The notes: generated from the sequence alone by a model not told the origin. 64,000 nt of DNA from Candidatus Coatesiibacteriota bacterium (GCA_016927185.1 JAFGND010000071.1:62001-126000), one strand, 5' to 3'. Counted from the stretch's first letter, positions 46,227 through 55,838 are shown. Numbers and translations: made by a program.

Positions 46227-46792
46227 TGTCCTGGTATTGCAAGAAATGCAGCTTCATTAATCAAGATAGCGAGGTTTTTTGCTCTCAATGCGGACAAGAA
46301 AGAACTATAACTCAGTTTGAAATCAAGGACAGGGAGCAGGTAACTGAGAAAAAGCAGAATGAAGCAGTCAAGCCAACAAGAAAATACTCCTGGATAGGTT
46401 TGGGTCTGATTTTTGGATTAAGTATAGGTCTTATTATAGCAGCAAGTATATATGGAGTAGTGAAATTCGTAATACCACAATATTACAGTCAATATTCTTA
46501 TTATCAGGAAACACCTAAGCAGGTAATATACAGCAAAAAGCAGGATGCAATCCCAGCCCTGCCTAAAGATAATAAACCAATAAGAGAAGACTATTTATAT
46601 ACAAAGACTAGTGACGTGCTTCTATACCAATGGAGTGCAATAGATTCAAGGATCAAGGCAAAACTTCCGAAAGGAACTGCTGTAGTAAATAAGGGAAGAC
46701 AGTCAATCTTTTATAGAGTTCAGGTAAGTATTGGGGGCAAGATCTTAAATGGTTTTATTAAAACAAGTGACTTGCAGTATACAAAACCATGA
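46226..46792 (+). CDS. RanBP2-like zinc finger, membrane helix and SH3-like domain
   Basis: 188 residues. Residues 3-22 fit W-x-C-x2-C-x3-N-x6-C-x2-C exactly (W3, C5, C8, N12, C19, C22), the RanBP2-type zinc-finger pattern. About 30-50 is a charged linker, and about 52-83 is one long membrane helix (WIGLGLIFGLSIGLIIAA). About 120-188 is beta-rich and resembles a bacterial SH3 domain (LYTKTSDVLLYQWSAIDSRI, KLPKGTAVVNKGRQSIFYRV). With the finger inside the cell, the SH3-like part would be outside and could bind the wall. It has a GAGGT site and overlaps genes on both sides. The function is unknown. Confidence 0.8.
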   Translation: MSWYCKKCSFINQDSEVFCSQCGQERTITQFEIKDREQVTEKKQNEAVKPTRKYSWIGLGLIFGLSIGLIIAASIYGVVKFVIPQYYSQYSYYQETPKQVIYSKKQDAIPALPKDNKPIREDYLYTKTSDVLLYQWSAIDSRIKAKLPKGTAVVNKGRQSIFYRVQVSIGGKILNGFIKTSDLQYTKP

Positions 46793-47613
46793 ATGATGTA
46801 ATATTTGCAGACTTACATATGCATAGCTATTATTCAGATGGTGAATTATCACCAATAGAAGTTTATGAGGTAGCATTAGAGGCAGGTCTGAAAGCAGCTG
46901 CGATAACGGATCATGATACTGTAGAGGGACTCATTGCATTACCTCAGGGACTTCTTGAAGCTGATTTGTATATTCCTGGAGTAGAAATATCTGCGTTCGA
47001 AGTTAACTTATCTTGTCATATACTTGGATATTTTCATCATTCTCGTATCAGCAAGCTTAGTAAAATCCTTTCAGCATGTTTAGATTCACGCTATGAAAGA
47101 ATAGAGGAAATGATAGGTAGATTGCAGAAAGACGGTATTGATGTAAGTCTCAGGGAATTGCTGGAAGACAGAGCCCCAAGTAAACTCCTTGGAAGACCTC
47201 ATCTAGCTGAATTGATGATAAAAAAAGGCATAGTTAAAAACAAGCAGGAAGCTTTTGATGAATATCTATCTAATGACAGCCCATATTATGTTCCTTATAA
47301 AAGGATGCTTCCAAAGCAAGCAATAGATATAATCCATTCAGTTGATGGTATTGCATTTTTAGCACATCCAGCAAAAGACAATATTGACAACAAGATCAAA
47401 TACCTTGTTGACACAGGTCTGGATGGGATAGAAATTTGGCATTACAGCCATACTCCTGCACATGAAGAGTATTATCTTTCTCAGGCAAGAAAACATAACC
47501 TTCTAGTTTCAGGAGGCAGTGATTTTCATGGTTATGGCAAGATAAATATTGTTGGTATGAAAGGAGTTTCTGAAGAGAATTACTGGAAAATCATAGATAG
47601 AATAAGAACCTGA
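46789..47613 (+). CDS. PHP-domain phosphoesterase (TrpH/RNase AM-like)
   Basis: Metal-dependent phosphoesterase of 274 residues; relatives remove 3'-phosphates from nucleotides or trim RNA 5' ends. The metal-binding motifs are in order: DLHMHSYYSDG, AAITDHDTVEGL, PGVEISAF, LGRPHLAELMI, IAFLAHPAKDN and GGSDFHGYGK. The length matches the YciV/TrpH group rather than the histidinol phosphatase group. The start overlaps the upstream stop codon (ATGA). It could help recycle nucleotides such as the adenosine made by the SAM-cleaving neighbour; that link is only positional. Confidence 0.9.
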   Translation: MNDVIFADLHMHSYYSDGELSPIEVYEVALEAGLKAAAITDHDTVEGLIALPQGLLEADLYIPGVEISAFEVNLSCHILGYFHHSRISKLSKILSACLDSRYERIEEMIGRLQKDGIDVSLRELLEDRAPSKLLGRPHLAELMIKKGIVKNKQEAFDEYLSNDSPYYVPYKRMLPKQAIDIIHSVDGIAFLAHPAKDNIDNKIKYLVDTGLDGIEIWHYSHTPAHEEYYLSQARKHNLLVSGGSDFHGYGKINIVGMKGVSEENYWKIIDRIRT

Positions 47614-47674
47614 AAAATACTTTATTTGAAACATTGATAATGGTATTTCTAAAAACATCATTGATACTAATTTA

Positions 47675-47680
47675 TTGACA
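47675..47680 (+). promoter_or_regulatory. -35-like TTGACA box 36 bases before a start codon
   Basis: TTGACA in the 98-base gap after the PHP gene. The first ATG of the next gene is at 47711. No -10 hexamer is visible at 16-18 bases. The TTG of this box is also an in-frame start, which I consider less likely than the ATG. Confidence 0.3.
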
Positions 47681-47710
47681 AAAAACCGCAAAGCTTTTGC
47701 CAGAAGCATT

Positions 47711-49285
47711 ATGAAACAAAGATTTCCATCTTTCCATAAAATATACAGAAACACAGCAACTTCTATGTTACCTGAAAGGATGTTTGTCCCTTTAATGCTA
47801 TTAACAAGTTTAACAGCAGGATTATTCTTTTTTACTGTGCTTGTTTTAAAGGGATATTTCATGATAGATGGTAGTTTTTATATATATGCTCCATGGGCAG
47901 TTACTCATAGCAAATTACTTTACAAGGACTTTTTCTTTGGTCAACCTCCATTATTTGCATATATTTATGGGTATGGGCAAAAAATATTGCATTTAGGTTA
48001 TGGAATAATACCAACAAGAATATTTGCTTCACTAATAGGATTTATTACCATAATTCTTGCCTTTTTCATAAGTTGCTGGATAGGGCAAAGCAGGAAAGCA
48101 GGATATTTTACCTTATTAGTATTACTTACAGATGTTGAAATGATAAGGGATTTTTCCTGTGAAAAACTTTATCCTTTGGCAAGCTTTTTTCTTACCTTGT
48201 CTCTGTTTTTTTATTTCATTCCTATAAGAATAAGCAGGATGTCACGTTATGCTATTGTTCTATCTTGCCTTGCATTAACCTTCGGGACAAGGTTTTTTGC
48301 TATCTCAGGATATATATGGGGATTATTCTTTATTCTGTTTGTTGAGAAAAATCTTTCTTTCCATAAAAAGCTTGTTGCTATAACAGTAAGCTTGTTCATT
48401 CTTATGATTATTTTTGTTCCCCCATATTTTTATGCTGGCAAGGATTTGTTTCATTATAATTTATGGGGATTTCATTCGAATACTGTTGGAAGAGGTCTTT
48501 TCGCAATAATCAAGAGCAAAATATCAATACCAATCCAGGCCTTCAGACACCACTGGTTACTTGTTTTATGCTCATTATTATTGATCTTTGCAAACAAATC
48601 CCTAATAAAAGAGCAGCTTATAAAACTGAATTTTGGTTTTGGTCTGTTATTAATGATATTATTAACTCATTTTATAAGCCACTGGGTTACATTAGATTAT
48701 CAATCCTACCTTATCCCCGGTTTTTGTGCTCTTGTTATTCCTCTTGCTTATAAAACATTATCTCATTCATTAAAGAAGCCTATTAAAATGATTATTGGAT
48801 ATTCATTAATCATTATAGCTCCGTTTTATGGACTTGGCAATATACAGGTTTTTTTCTCTGGTGAAGCCCCTGATATTAAAATAATAAGACAAGCAGGAAG
48901 AGAACTCAAGCAACTCACAAATCCATCTGAGAAAATAATGATTTTTAATGGAGCAGTTCTTGTAGAAGCAGATAGACCTACAATACCAGGAGCTGAATCA
49001 CTTCCTTTTTCCTATCAGCATTTTTTACCGGATAGTTTATGTCTTAAATATAGACTTCTTAATAAGAGGCTTTTCTATCATGCACTTGATAATAAGGAAT
49101 TCGCGGCTTTGGCTTTAACAAAAGGAACTTTTTCATTACTGCTGCCAGTTGCTATTCCTGCTCCACCTGAAGTTGAAAAAGAAATCTGGGAAAGAATTAA
49201 CCGGAATTACTCAATTGTTAAAAGAATTCCTTTTACGAAATTGGATAATGAAGAAGTCTTAATTTATTTGCCAAAAAGAAGATAA
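47711..49285 (+). CDS. GT-C membrane glycosyltransferase (ArnT/PMT-like)
   Basis: A polytopic protein of 524 residues with about 10-11 membrane helices. The first outer loop has GYFMIDGSFYIYAPWAVTHS, with an acidic residue at the family position, followed by LLYKDFFFGQPPLFAYIYG, a block typical of these enzymes. A soluble C-terminal part of about 130 residues follows. The sugar donor is probably a polyprenyl phosphate. The frame is open from a TTG at 47675; I prefer the ATG at 47711 (MKQRFPSFHK). The gene has no good Shine-Dalgarno site. It is a distant paralogue of the protein at 13911. Confidence 0.78.
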   Translation: MKQRFPSFHKIYRNTATSMLPERMFVPLMLLTSLTAGLFFFTVLVLKGYFMIDGSFYIYAPWAVTHSKLLYKDFFFGQPPLFAYIYGYGQKILHLGYGIIPTRIFASLIGFITIILAFFISCWIGQSRKAGYFTLLVLLTDVEMIRDFSCEKLYPLASFFLTLSLFFYFIPIRISRMSRYAIVLSCLALTFGTRFFAISGYIWGLFFILFVEKNLSFHKKLVAITVSLFILMIIFVPPYFYAGKDLFHYNLWGFHSNTVGRGLFAIIKSKISIPIQAFRHHWLLVLCSLLLIFANKSLIKEQLIKLNFGFGLLLMILLTHFISHWVTLDYQSYLIPGFCALVIPLAYKTLSHSLKKPIKMIIGYSLIIIAPFYGLGNIQVFFSGEAPDIKIIRQAGRELKQLTNPSEKIMIFNGAVLVEADRPTIPGAESLPFSYQHFLPDSLCLKYRLLNKRLFYHALDNKEFAALALTKGTFSLLLPVAIPAPPEVEKEIWERINRNYSIVKRIPFTKLDNEEVLIYLPKRR

Positions 49286-49295
49286 CATTTTTTGT

Positions 49296-49326
49296 TTGAC
49301 TTAATATATATCAATTAAACTATAAT
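49296..49326 (+). promoter_or_regulatory. Promoter directly abutting a start codon
   Basis: TTGACT (49296-49301) and a perfect TATAAT (49321-49326) with a 19-base spacer. The ATG of the next gene is at 49330, three bases after the -10, so a transcript from this promoter would start at or after the ATG. AT-rich chance matches remain possible. Confidence 0.4.
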
Positions 49327-49329
49327 CTC

Positions 49330-49941
49330 ATGCTTAATACGTTGATATTTATATTGTTTTCATCAGTTACTATCAGCAAAATCCCATTCTCGGTGCCTTA
49401 TTCACTGGAAGAACAGAACTGTTTCATGTTGAATCCATTCTGGCTGATAAATAATGATGAATATATGGCTTTCTCAGCTCAATATGGAAGAATTCTGCTT
49501 TATGGAAAAAGCGAGATTTACTTCCCCTTACAGGTTTTTACTGATGAGAAGGATAATATCTTTGACAAAGATCCTCTTACAGGAAAAGACAGATTTGGCA
49601 AAGTATCCGGTTTTGGAGGTGGTTTTGGAATAAGATATTATCCCTTATCAAGGTTTTCTGGACCTTTTGTTGGTTGCGGAGGTCTGATAGAAGCTCTAGA
49701 TGGTTATTATCAAGCTAAGGATGAAAGCAAAACGGATGAAAAATACAGATTTACAGGGATAGGCTTAAGTCCTTATGCAGAAATAGGTTACAGATGGCTA
49801 TGGATAAAGGGCATTACTGTAACTCCCAGAATAATACCTAAAGCAATGCTTTATACAATAAAAGCTGATAGTGTCGATCAGGAAGAGCACGGCTGGGAGT
49901 ATAATAATATAATAGATATATCAATAGGAATAACTTACTGA
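49330..49941 (+). CDS. Small secreted beta-barrel protein
   Basis: 203 residues. A short signal peptide (LNTLIFILFSSVTISKIPFS) precedes a beta-rich body with glycine-rich hairpins (FGKVSGFGGGFGIRYYPLS, GLSPYAEIGYRWLW, GITVTPRIIPKAMLY). It ends in IDISIGITY, with C-terminal Tyr as in many outer-membrane barrels. The size suggests an 8-stranded barrel. It has no Shine-Dalgarno site and a TATAAT three bases upstream of its ATG. The next good Met is at residue 34 and would remove the signal peptide. The function is unknown. Confidence 0.7.
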   Translation: MLNTLIFILFSSVTISKIPFSVPYSLEEQNCFMLNPFWLINNDEYMAFSAQYGRILLYGKSEIYFPLQVFTDEKDNIFDKDPLTGKDRFGKVSGFGGGFGIRYYPLSRFSGPFVGCGGLIEALDGYYQAKDESKTDEKYRFTGIGLSPYAEIGYRWLWIKGITVTPRIIPKAMLYTIKADSVDQEEHGWEYNNIIDISIGITY

Positions 49942-50069
49942 TACTATGATTACTTTTACAGGCATATTTTTTGAATGTCAATTATATGCAGAAAAAGCAA
50001 GAAGATGTTTCGGATATCCTTATTTCATTAATAGACATAGACTTCTGTGAAAAGAGGAAAAAAACAAAT

Positions 50070-50489
50070 ATGAAAAGATTTCGATATTATGTAAATAAAT
50101 TCCAATATGCATTGAATGGGATTAGATATGCTATGAGAGAAGATAGAAGTACAAAACTCCAGTTTTTTCTGGGATTGATTGCGGTATTTCTTTCAATTGT
50201 TCTCAAGATAAGTGCACTTGAATTTGTTCTTGTAAGCATTGCATGTACATTAGTTATATTTGCTGAAATGTTCAATTCAGCACTTGAAGCAATAGCTGAT
50301 TATGCAACACGTAATAGCCTTGAAAGACATATACTTATACAAATAGCTAAGGATCTCGGGGCTGGTGCTGTTCTGATAACAAGTGTGAATGCAGTAATTG
50401 TGGGAATGGGAGTTTTCTTGCCAAAAATCCTGAGAATTTTCTTCAAATTCAACTACAATCCGTTGAAATTGATATTATTCTGGAACTAA
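50070..50489 (+). CDS. dgkA: Diacylglycerol/undecaprenol kinase (DgkA family)
   Basis: Integral membrane lipid kinase that phosphorylates diacylglycerol or undecaprenol. From the ATG at 50070 it has 139 residues: an amphipathic start (RFRYYVNKFQYALNGIRYAM), REDRSTKLQ, three membrane helices and the catalytic block IFAEMFNSALEAIADYA followed by IAKDLGAGAVLI. The open frame extends back to a TTG at 49971, but these 33 residues are not part of the family and the region looks non-coding. An AGAGG lies about 12 bases before 50070. Undecaprenol kinase activity cannot be told from diacylglycerol kinase by eye. Confidence 0.9.
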   Translation: MKRFRYYVNKFQYALNGIRYAMREDRSTKLQFFLGLIAVFLSIVLKISALEFVLVSIACTLVIFAEMFNSALEAIADYATRNSLERHILIQIAKDLGAGAVLITSVNAVIVGMGVFLPKILRIFFKFNYNPLKLILFWN

Positions 50490-50532
50490 TATAAACAATA
50501 AAACATGAGTCTTATATAAGAAAATTTAAAAT

Positions 50533-51000
50533 CTATTTATAGACGGTATTTATTATCCAGTTCTTGGCTTCCTTATCTGCATTAATAAAACTGAAATTCA
50601 AAGGTGATATTAATGTTGTTTTCTTGATTCGATCTTTATACTCTAGTGTTATTAGAAGTATTACCCTTGAACCTTGTGCACCTTTTATCTTCCATTCCTT
50701 TACTTCTGGATTCATTACTCCAAGTTTGTTTAATTTAGCATTGCTTTTCTTTACCAGCATTTTAACATCATCATCTGTTAGCTTGACTTTTTCTGAATTC
50801 TGGGTTGTATCAGGTGGTTCATTCTTTTTTGTCGCAGTATCAGGTGGTTCTTCTTTCTTTTTTGGTTCATCATTTGGCAAGCCAAGTTGTGAGTAAATAT
50901 TATCTCCAACTGTTTCCTTTAGCTTCTGTTTATTGAGTTTGATGCAGGAAAAAGAAAGCAGCAATACTAACAATATTAATAAAAAGGTTTTGATATACAT
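50533..51000 (-). CDS. Small lipoprotein with Pro/Asp/Lys-rich linker
   Basis: 155 residues. The signal peptide ends in the lipobox LSFSC (Cys at about 19). A charged linker contains a near-repeat (KKEEPPDTATKKNEPPDT). The C-terminal domain, about 75-155, is alpha-beta (LTDDDVKMLVKKSNAKL, EWKIKGAQGSRVILLITLEY). The function is unknown. It follows the hybrid kinase gene by 12 bases and is probably the last gene of that operon. It could report envelope state to the sensor proteins upstream; there is no direct evidence. Confidence 0.82.
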   Translation of the reverse strand: MYIKTFLLILLVLLLSFSCIKLNKQKLKETVGDNIYSQLGLPNDEPKKKEEPPDTATKKNEPPDTTQNSEKVKLTDDDVKMLVKKSNAKLNKLGVMNPEVKEWKIKGAQGSRVILLITLEYKDRIKKTTLISPLNFSFINADKEAKNWIINTVYK

Positions 51001-51012
51001 TTCTCCCCCTAC

Positions 51013-54000
51013 TTAAGGATTATATTTTTCTATGATTTTACGCCACAAGTCTTTAGTTATAGGTTTTTCAATGAACTGATCAAAATTAGTTTCAATAAGT
51101 GAAACCTCGTTCTTCGAAAAACTGTATGCAGACATTCCAATAATAGGTATTTGTTTACCCCATTCGTATTCCCTGATTTTTTCTGCAACTGCAAAACCAT
51201 TCATGTCAGGAAGATATATATCTATAAGCACCAGATCAGGTTTGATTTCCTCAATTATTTGTAAAGCTTTTCCACCCGTCTCTGCATTAATAAATGTACA
51301 TTTTTCTTTATATGCTTCAATTATTTCTTCTTGATGCTCAGGAATGTCCTCTACAATCAATACTATAAGTTTCTTTTCATCTCGGTTTTTTAATTTGCTT
51401 CCACCAAGAATCTCATATTTATCGTCTGAACTTAGTAAGAGGATGAGAACTATATTATCATTTATTTCCTTGAAATTCAATTTCCCTCCAATATTCTGAA
51501 GTATTGATTGAATAAGAAACAAACTTGTCCATGTTTGGTTCTCATTTGAAAGAGCAGGAAATATCCTTTCATCTTCAGAAATGATATTATCCATTAGATG
51601 CTTGAAAACAGGTTTTTCGGGGATGAATTTCATTGCTATATGATAATTGCTGTTTTCATCTGTTTTGCCTATAGTAGTTATTTCTATCCTTATTTTTTGT
51701 TCTTTTGCCAGATCTATAACTGTTTCAATTAGATTTTCGAAAATGAGAGATATAATCTCGGTAGAGCCATAGAATTCAGGATCATCATTTCTATCATAAA
51801 GAAACAAGATACCTGAATTGTCAAGAATATCTTTAAAAGACGACAATTTCTCTATGAAGAAACTCAGGATTCTGAATGTCTGCTTCTTGGATGAAAAGGC
51901 ATGAGATTCAATCTCAACAAAACCGACAAGATTGTTGATCAATGTCATAAGTCTTTTACTGCTATGCTTTATATAGCTGATGTATTCCTTCTGTTTTGTA
52001 TTTATTTGTGTTTGGTCATCAAGTAAAGTCGTAAAGCCTGAAAGTGTATTCATGTTAGTATGAAGACCATGCGAAATAGATAGTAAATATGATCTATCCT
52101 GGTTTATCTGCTCTCTTTCTGATGCCAGTCTCTTCTGCAATTTATGCTGCAGCTTTTTGGTTTCGGTTATATCAATAGACAGAACTCCCATTCCTTCCTT
52201 GCTTTTTTCCGAACCCAGCCTGATGAAACTAGTAAGAGTAGGAAATGTCTCTCCGCTTCTGGAAGTTATATATATATCTCCCGTCCAGATACCAGATTTG
52301 TTTGTCTGTTCAAGAATGCTCTTGAATCTGTTTGATTCCCATGATGCCAGAAGACTTTCAAGTTGTATTGATAGTGGTTGCTCACTGAACCCACATTTAC
52401 TCAAGAAAGAAGCATTTGCATAAATAACTTTATTATTAGTATCAAGAAGTAGAAGGCTTTCAGAAGCATTATCAAGTACAACCTTCAGCATTTGCCTTAA
52501 TCTCAATCCTTTCTTGGCTGCTGTAATATCCCTGATAACTGACAAAATCCTGTCCACTTTTCCATTTTTATCTAATAATGGAAACCTTTTTATTTCCAGG
52601 TAAAGATTACCTTCTTTTCTATCTACAAGAAATTCCTTTATAGATGGTTCCATATTTTTTATAACTTGTTCTACCTCTGTAAAAGCTTCCGGTGTAAGTG
52701 AATTTATTGTATTTTTTGATGATACCAGTTCAGAAGAAAGTAGTGGATAAGCTAATTCATTCAGTCTATGATTTGTTAATAAAATGGATCCATCTTTGTC
52801 TACAAGATGGATAGCTGTATCAAGGTTGTCTATTATTTCCTGGTTGAGATTACTTAAAGCTTCTATCTTTGCAGTAGCCTCTTTTTCTGAAGTTATATCA
52901 TATGTCAAACCAATGATTCCTTTTGGAACCCCATAATTATCAGTAATAACTGAAGCATTGAAAAGAATGGGAAATATCGTTCCATTCTTTCTTTGGGCTT
53001 TCAGCTCAGCTGAGATGCTGCCTTTATTCTGAAGATTTGTTATTACCTGATTTAAAGCGTCCTCATTTTCTGATGATGGAGTGAATATCTGAATATGTTT
53101 TCCGATAAGTTCATTCCTGTTATAACCATATATACTTTCCTGGGAAGGATTTGTGAATATAATTCTGCCATTTAAATCCGATATTATCACTCCATCTCTT
53201 GATGCTTGAATTGCCTGCTTAAGAAGAAGCATTTCCTGTTCTAGTTCTTTTCTTTCTGTAATGTCTATTTGTGCAGAAAGGCCAAGTATGAACCCTCCTT
53301 CCTTGTCTTTAATAGGAAACTCATTTACAAGAATGGATTTTGTTCTTCCAAGTCTGTCCAGACAGTTTATTTCTTTATCTCTTACTTGATTGCCAGAGAA
53401 GACTTCTGAGATCAGGGAAAGAGCACTATCTGAATGTTTGTAAATGGATTCTAACAATGGCTTATTAAGTATTTCTTCAGCCTTGAATCCATAAAGATCT
53501 TCTGCTGCTTTGTTAAATCTTATTATATTTCCAAATTCATCGAAAGCTATCATGGCAATAGGTGATGAATAAAAGAAATTCTTGAATAGAACTTCTGAAT
53601 TCCTTAGCTGTTCTTCATTTTTTTTTCTCTCTTTTATTTCTCTTGCGAAAAAGAGTATGCATTTTTGTTCCCTGTAATCAATGATATTTGTATTTATTTC
53701 TACAGGGATGATCTGCTTATCCTTGGTAATGAAAGAAGTTTCGAATTGTATTTCACTTGTCTCGAATAACTTGCGGATGATTCTGGAGAGATTTACATGC
53801 TGATGCTGTTCAAAGAACTCCAGGATATTCTTTCCTATCAGGTTTTTTCCCTTGGCAAGGATTTCATTTGCTGTTCTGTTTACATAATCTATCTCCCCAC
53901 TCATATCAAATAGCAATACAAGATCTGATGAAGCTTCAAGTATTGATTTCATCTCTTCAAATCGCTTCATCAGATTGTTTATTTCAGTTATCTCATTCAA

Positions 54001-54285
54001 TATAAATGCATTATTTTCATTATCAAGTCTTATTGATTCTATCCTGAAAGACCTGTTAAGAGGAGGTATTAATGAAATGCCATTTCCATTCCTGTCGCTT
54101 CTTGGACACCATGAACATGGTTTGTTTTGGTGATAAAACCTTTTATAACAAATATCATTTTCTGTGTTTATCCATATTTCTGAAGCAGATTTATTTACGA
54201 AATTAATTCTATCATGATTATCACATATATAGATAGGATTTGATGTCTTTTCTGCAATAATCTTATAAAACTCAAGTTTCTTCAT
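51013..54285 (-). CDS. Six-PAS hybrid histidine kinase-like protein with degraded kinase core
   Basis: A soluble protein of 1090 residues. PAS domains lie at about 5-100, 108-220, 228-345, 350-470, 475-595 and 598-715; the first has a cysteine set (CYKRF..PCSWCP, 46-61). The phosphoacceptor region reads SHGLHTNMNTLSGF with H739 kept, but the usual Glu-Leu-Arg-Thr-Pro is changed. In the ATPase region the N-box is IFENLIETVIDL (second Asn lost) and no DxGxG G-box is seen. The receiver is intact: E979, D980, D1022 (VLIDIYLPDMNG), S1052, K1074. It is probably a pseudokinase or phosphatase with a working receiver. It shares its first base with the end of the FHA-PrsW gene. Confidence 0.88.
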   Translation of the reverse strand: MKKLEFYKIIAEKTSNPIYICDNHDRINFVNKSASEIWINTENDICYKRFYHQNKPCSWCPRSDRNGNGISLIPPLNRSFRIESIRLDNENNAFILNEITEINNLMKRFEEMKSILEASSDLVLLFDMSGEIDYVNRTANEILAKGKNLIGKNILEFFEQHQHVNLSRIIRKLFETSEIQFETSFITKDKQIIPVEINTNIIDYREQKCILFFAREIKERKKNEEQLRNSEVLFKNFFYSSPIAMIAFDEFGNIIRFNKAAEDLYGFKAEEILNKPLLESIYKHSDSALSLISEVFSGNQVRDKEINCLDRLGRTKSILVNEFPIKDKEGGFILGLSAQIDITERKELEQEMLLLKQAIQASRDGVIISDLNGRIIFTNPSQESIYGYNRNELIGKHIQIFTPSSENEDALNQVITNLQNKGSISAELKAQRKNGTIFPILFNASVITDNYGVPKGIIGLTYDITSEKEATAKIEALSNLNQEIIDNLDTAIHLVDKDGSILLTNHRLNELAYPLLSSELVSSKNTINSLTPEAFTEVEQVIKNMEPSIKEFLVDRKEGNLYLEIKRFPLLDKNGKVDRILSVIRDITAAKKGLRLRQMLKVVLDNASESLLLLDTNNKVIYANASFLSKCGFSEQPLSIQLESLLASWESNRFKSILEQTNKSGIWTGDIYITSRSGETFPTLTSFIRLGSEKSKEGMGVLSIDITETKKLQHKLQKRLASEREQINQDRSYLLSISHGLHTNMNTLSGFTTLLDDQTQINTKQKEYISYIKHSSKRLMTLINNLVGFVEIESHAFSSKKQTFRILSFFIEKLSSFKDILDNSGILFLYDRNDDPEFYGSTEIISLIFENLIETVIDLAKEQKIRIEITTIGKTDENSNYHIAMKFIPEKPVFKHLMDNIISEDERIFPALSNENQTWTSLFLIQSILQNIGGKLNFKEINDNIVLILLLSSDDKYEILGGSKLKNRDEKKLIVLIVEDIPEHQEEIIEAYKEKCTFINAETGGKALQIIEEIKPDLVLIDIYLPDMNGFAVAEKIREYEWGKQIPIIGMSAYSFSKNEVSLIETNFDQFIEKPITKDLWRKIIEKYNP

Positions 54286-55838
54286 TATCTTTCTAATCTT
54301 GTTCTATAAAATCTTATCAATTTTATTATTTCCTTTGTTTCAGGATCATTCAGTTTCACATCAAGAGGAGAATCCTTTAAATGCAAAATCCATTTTCTGA
54401 ATGCTAGTTTCACTTGCAGTCTATATAGAATTCTGGTCAAGTAAAAAGCTGTCCATCCTGAAAAAAAAAGTGTTTTAAATCCCTGCATATATCCTCTTCC
54501 GAATTTGATTAGATTTTTCAGTTCATCGCGATTAACAATAGTCGGATCAACAAGATCTGACAGGAATTCCTTAACAACTTTTTGTTCCTTGTATAGTGCC
54601 CAGTAAATCTGGAGAATTATCAGTACTCCTGCCAATAAACCAGCTGAAAAAATGCGGATAGAAATTGCCTCTTTTATACTTTCAGTTTTTGCAAAAAAGC
54701 CTATTCCATTCCATAATGAATGTAACATAACAGCAATAGTAATGCCTATAAATGGGTATACAAACCTTAATTTATCTTTTGGCAGTTCCCTCATTCTTCC
54801 CAGGGAAAAACCTATTATTCCAGTCCATGCAGGATGACATATAGTTGCAAGGAATAGACTTCTGCTATAAAAGATTTGACCTAGATTGGACTTTGCTAAT
54901 AAAATTGTTTTTAGATTCAAATCATTTGATTGAGCAAGGTTTATGAAATAAATACCATTCTCGACTATAGCGAAACCTAATCCAATAGTAAGTCCATATA
55001 GTATACCATCGAGAGTATTCGCAAATTTATCCTTAAGAAATATAAAAAGGAAAATGAGACCAAGTCCTTTCAAGAATTCTTCTACAATAGGTGCTACTCC
55101 TGAAATAACAAGAAGTGAGGGGAGATTCGGATTTGAAGATAAGGTTTTAGTGAATATTGTAATCATAAGGCTTGAAAAAGTGTTTATAAATAAAGCAGCA
55201 CCTGTAGCTGCAATTCCCCCCCATGCAATTGTAGAAATTATAAAGAAAAAAGAAATTCTTCTGTGGTAATCCAGAAGATGTATTATATAAAGATAAGGGA
55301 TTAATGGAATTCCAGCCAGAAATGCTCCCATCGCTATTATTTTCGGATGTTTTGCTCCTGAAATAAATCCCATAAAAAGAGCCAGTATGCTTCCCCCGAA
55401 AATCAATATCATTGTAGCAAAAAGAAGAACAATCATTCTGAGAGGAGTTATTTTGTAGTCTCCCATCTTGAACAAGGTTTCTTCCTGTTCTTTTGTTGAT
55501 ATTCTTACTTCTCCTATGGCTGGAACAGTTTTTCCATAAGGGAGCATCTCCACTTTCAGATTTGTGGAACCCAATCTTATAATATCTCCATTTTTAAGGA
55601 ACTTCGGGGACTGTATTAATTTCTCGTTAAGAAAGGAGCCACTGGTAGAACCTAGATCCAGTATAAGCAATCCCGCTTCTGAAGAAACAATTTTTGCATG
55701 TTTTATTGATAACTGATTGTCATGTATAATGATATTGGAATTTTCTTCTTTTCCGATAATGAATTCTCCTTCCCCAATAAGGAATGAAACCTCTTTATCG
55801 GGTCCGTTAAGTATTCTTAGAGCAAATGATCTTACCAA
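54285..55838 (-). CDS. FHA domain fused to PrsW-type membrane protease
   Basis: 517 residues. An FHA domain (about 22-97) has IIGKEENSNIIIHD, SIKHAKI and LGSTSGSFLNEKL, so it should bind a phosphothreonine peptide. A membrane domain follows (about 130-415, nine or so helices). Its motifs match PrsW proteases: PIVEEFLKG (E253, E254, K257), FAIVENGIYF (293-297), ICHPAWTGIIG and MLHSLWNG. Known PrsW cleaves an anti-sigma factor in Bacillus; the substrate here is unknown. A basic C-terminal tail of about 90 residues is cytoplasmic. The gene overlaps the barrel gene upstream and the PAS protein downstream. No Ser/Thr kinase is in the window. Confidence 0.87.
   Translation of the reverse strand: MVRSFALRILNGPDKEVSFLIGEGEFIIGKEENSNIIIHDNQLSIKHAKIVSSEAGLLILDLGSTSGSFLNEKLIQSPKFLKNGDIIRLGSTNLKVEMLPYGKTVPAIGEVRISTKEQEETLFKMGDYKITPLRMIVLLFATMILIFGGSILALFMGFISGAKHPKIIAMGAFLAGIPLIPYLYIIHLLDYHRRISFFFIISTIAWGGIAATGAALFINTFSSLMITIFTKTLSSNPNLPSLLVISGVAPIVEEFLKGLGLIFLFIFLKDKFANTLDGILYGLTIGLGFAIVENGIYFINLAQSNDLNLKTILLAKSNLGQIFYSRSLFLATICHPAWTGIIGFSLGRMRELPKDKLRFVYPFIGITIAVMLHSLWNGIGFFAKTESIKEAISIRIFSAGLLAGVLIILQIYWALYKEQKVVKEFLSDLVDPTIVNRDELKNLIKFGRGYMQGFKTLFFSGWTAFYLTRILYRLQVKLAFRKWILHLKDSPLDVKLNDPETKEIIKLIRFYRTRLER

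Noticed and set aside
49971-50069. Upstream TTG start of dgkA
   Set aside because: The 33 added residues are not part of the family, and the family start fits the ATG at 50070.
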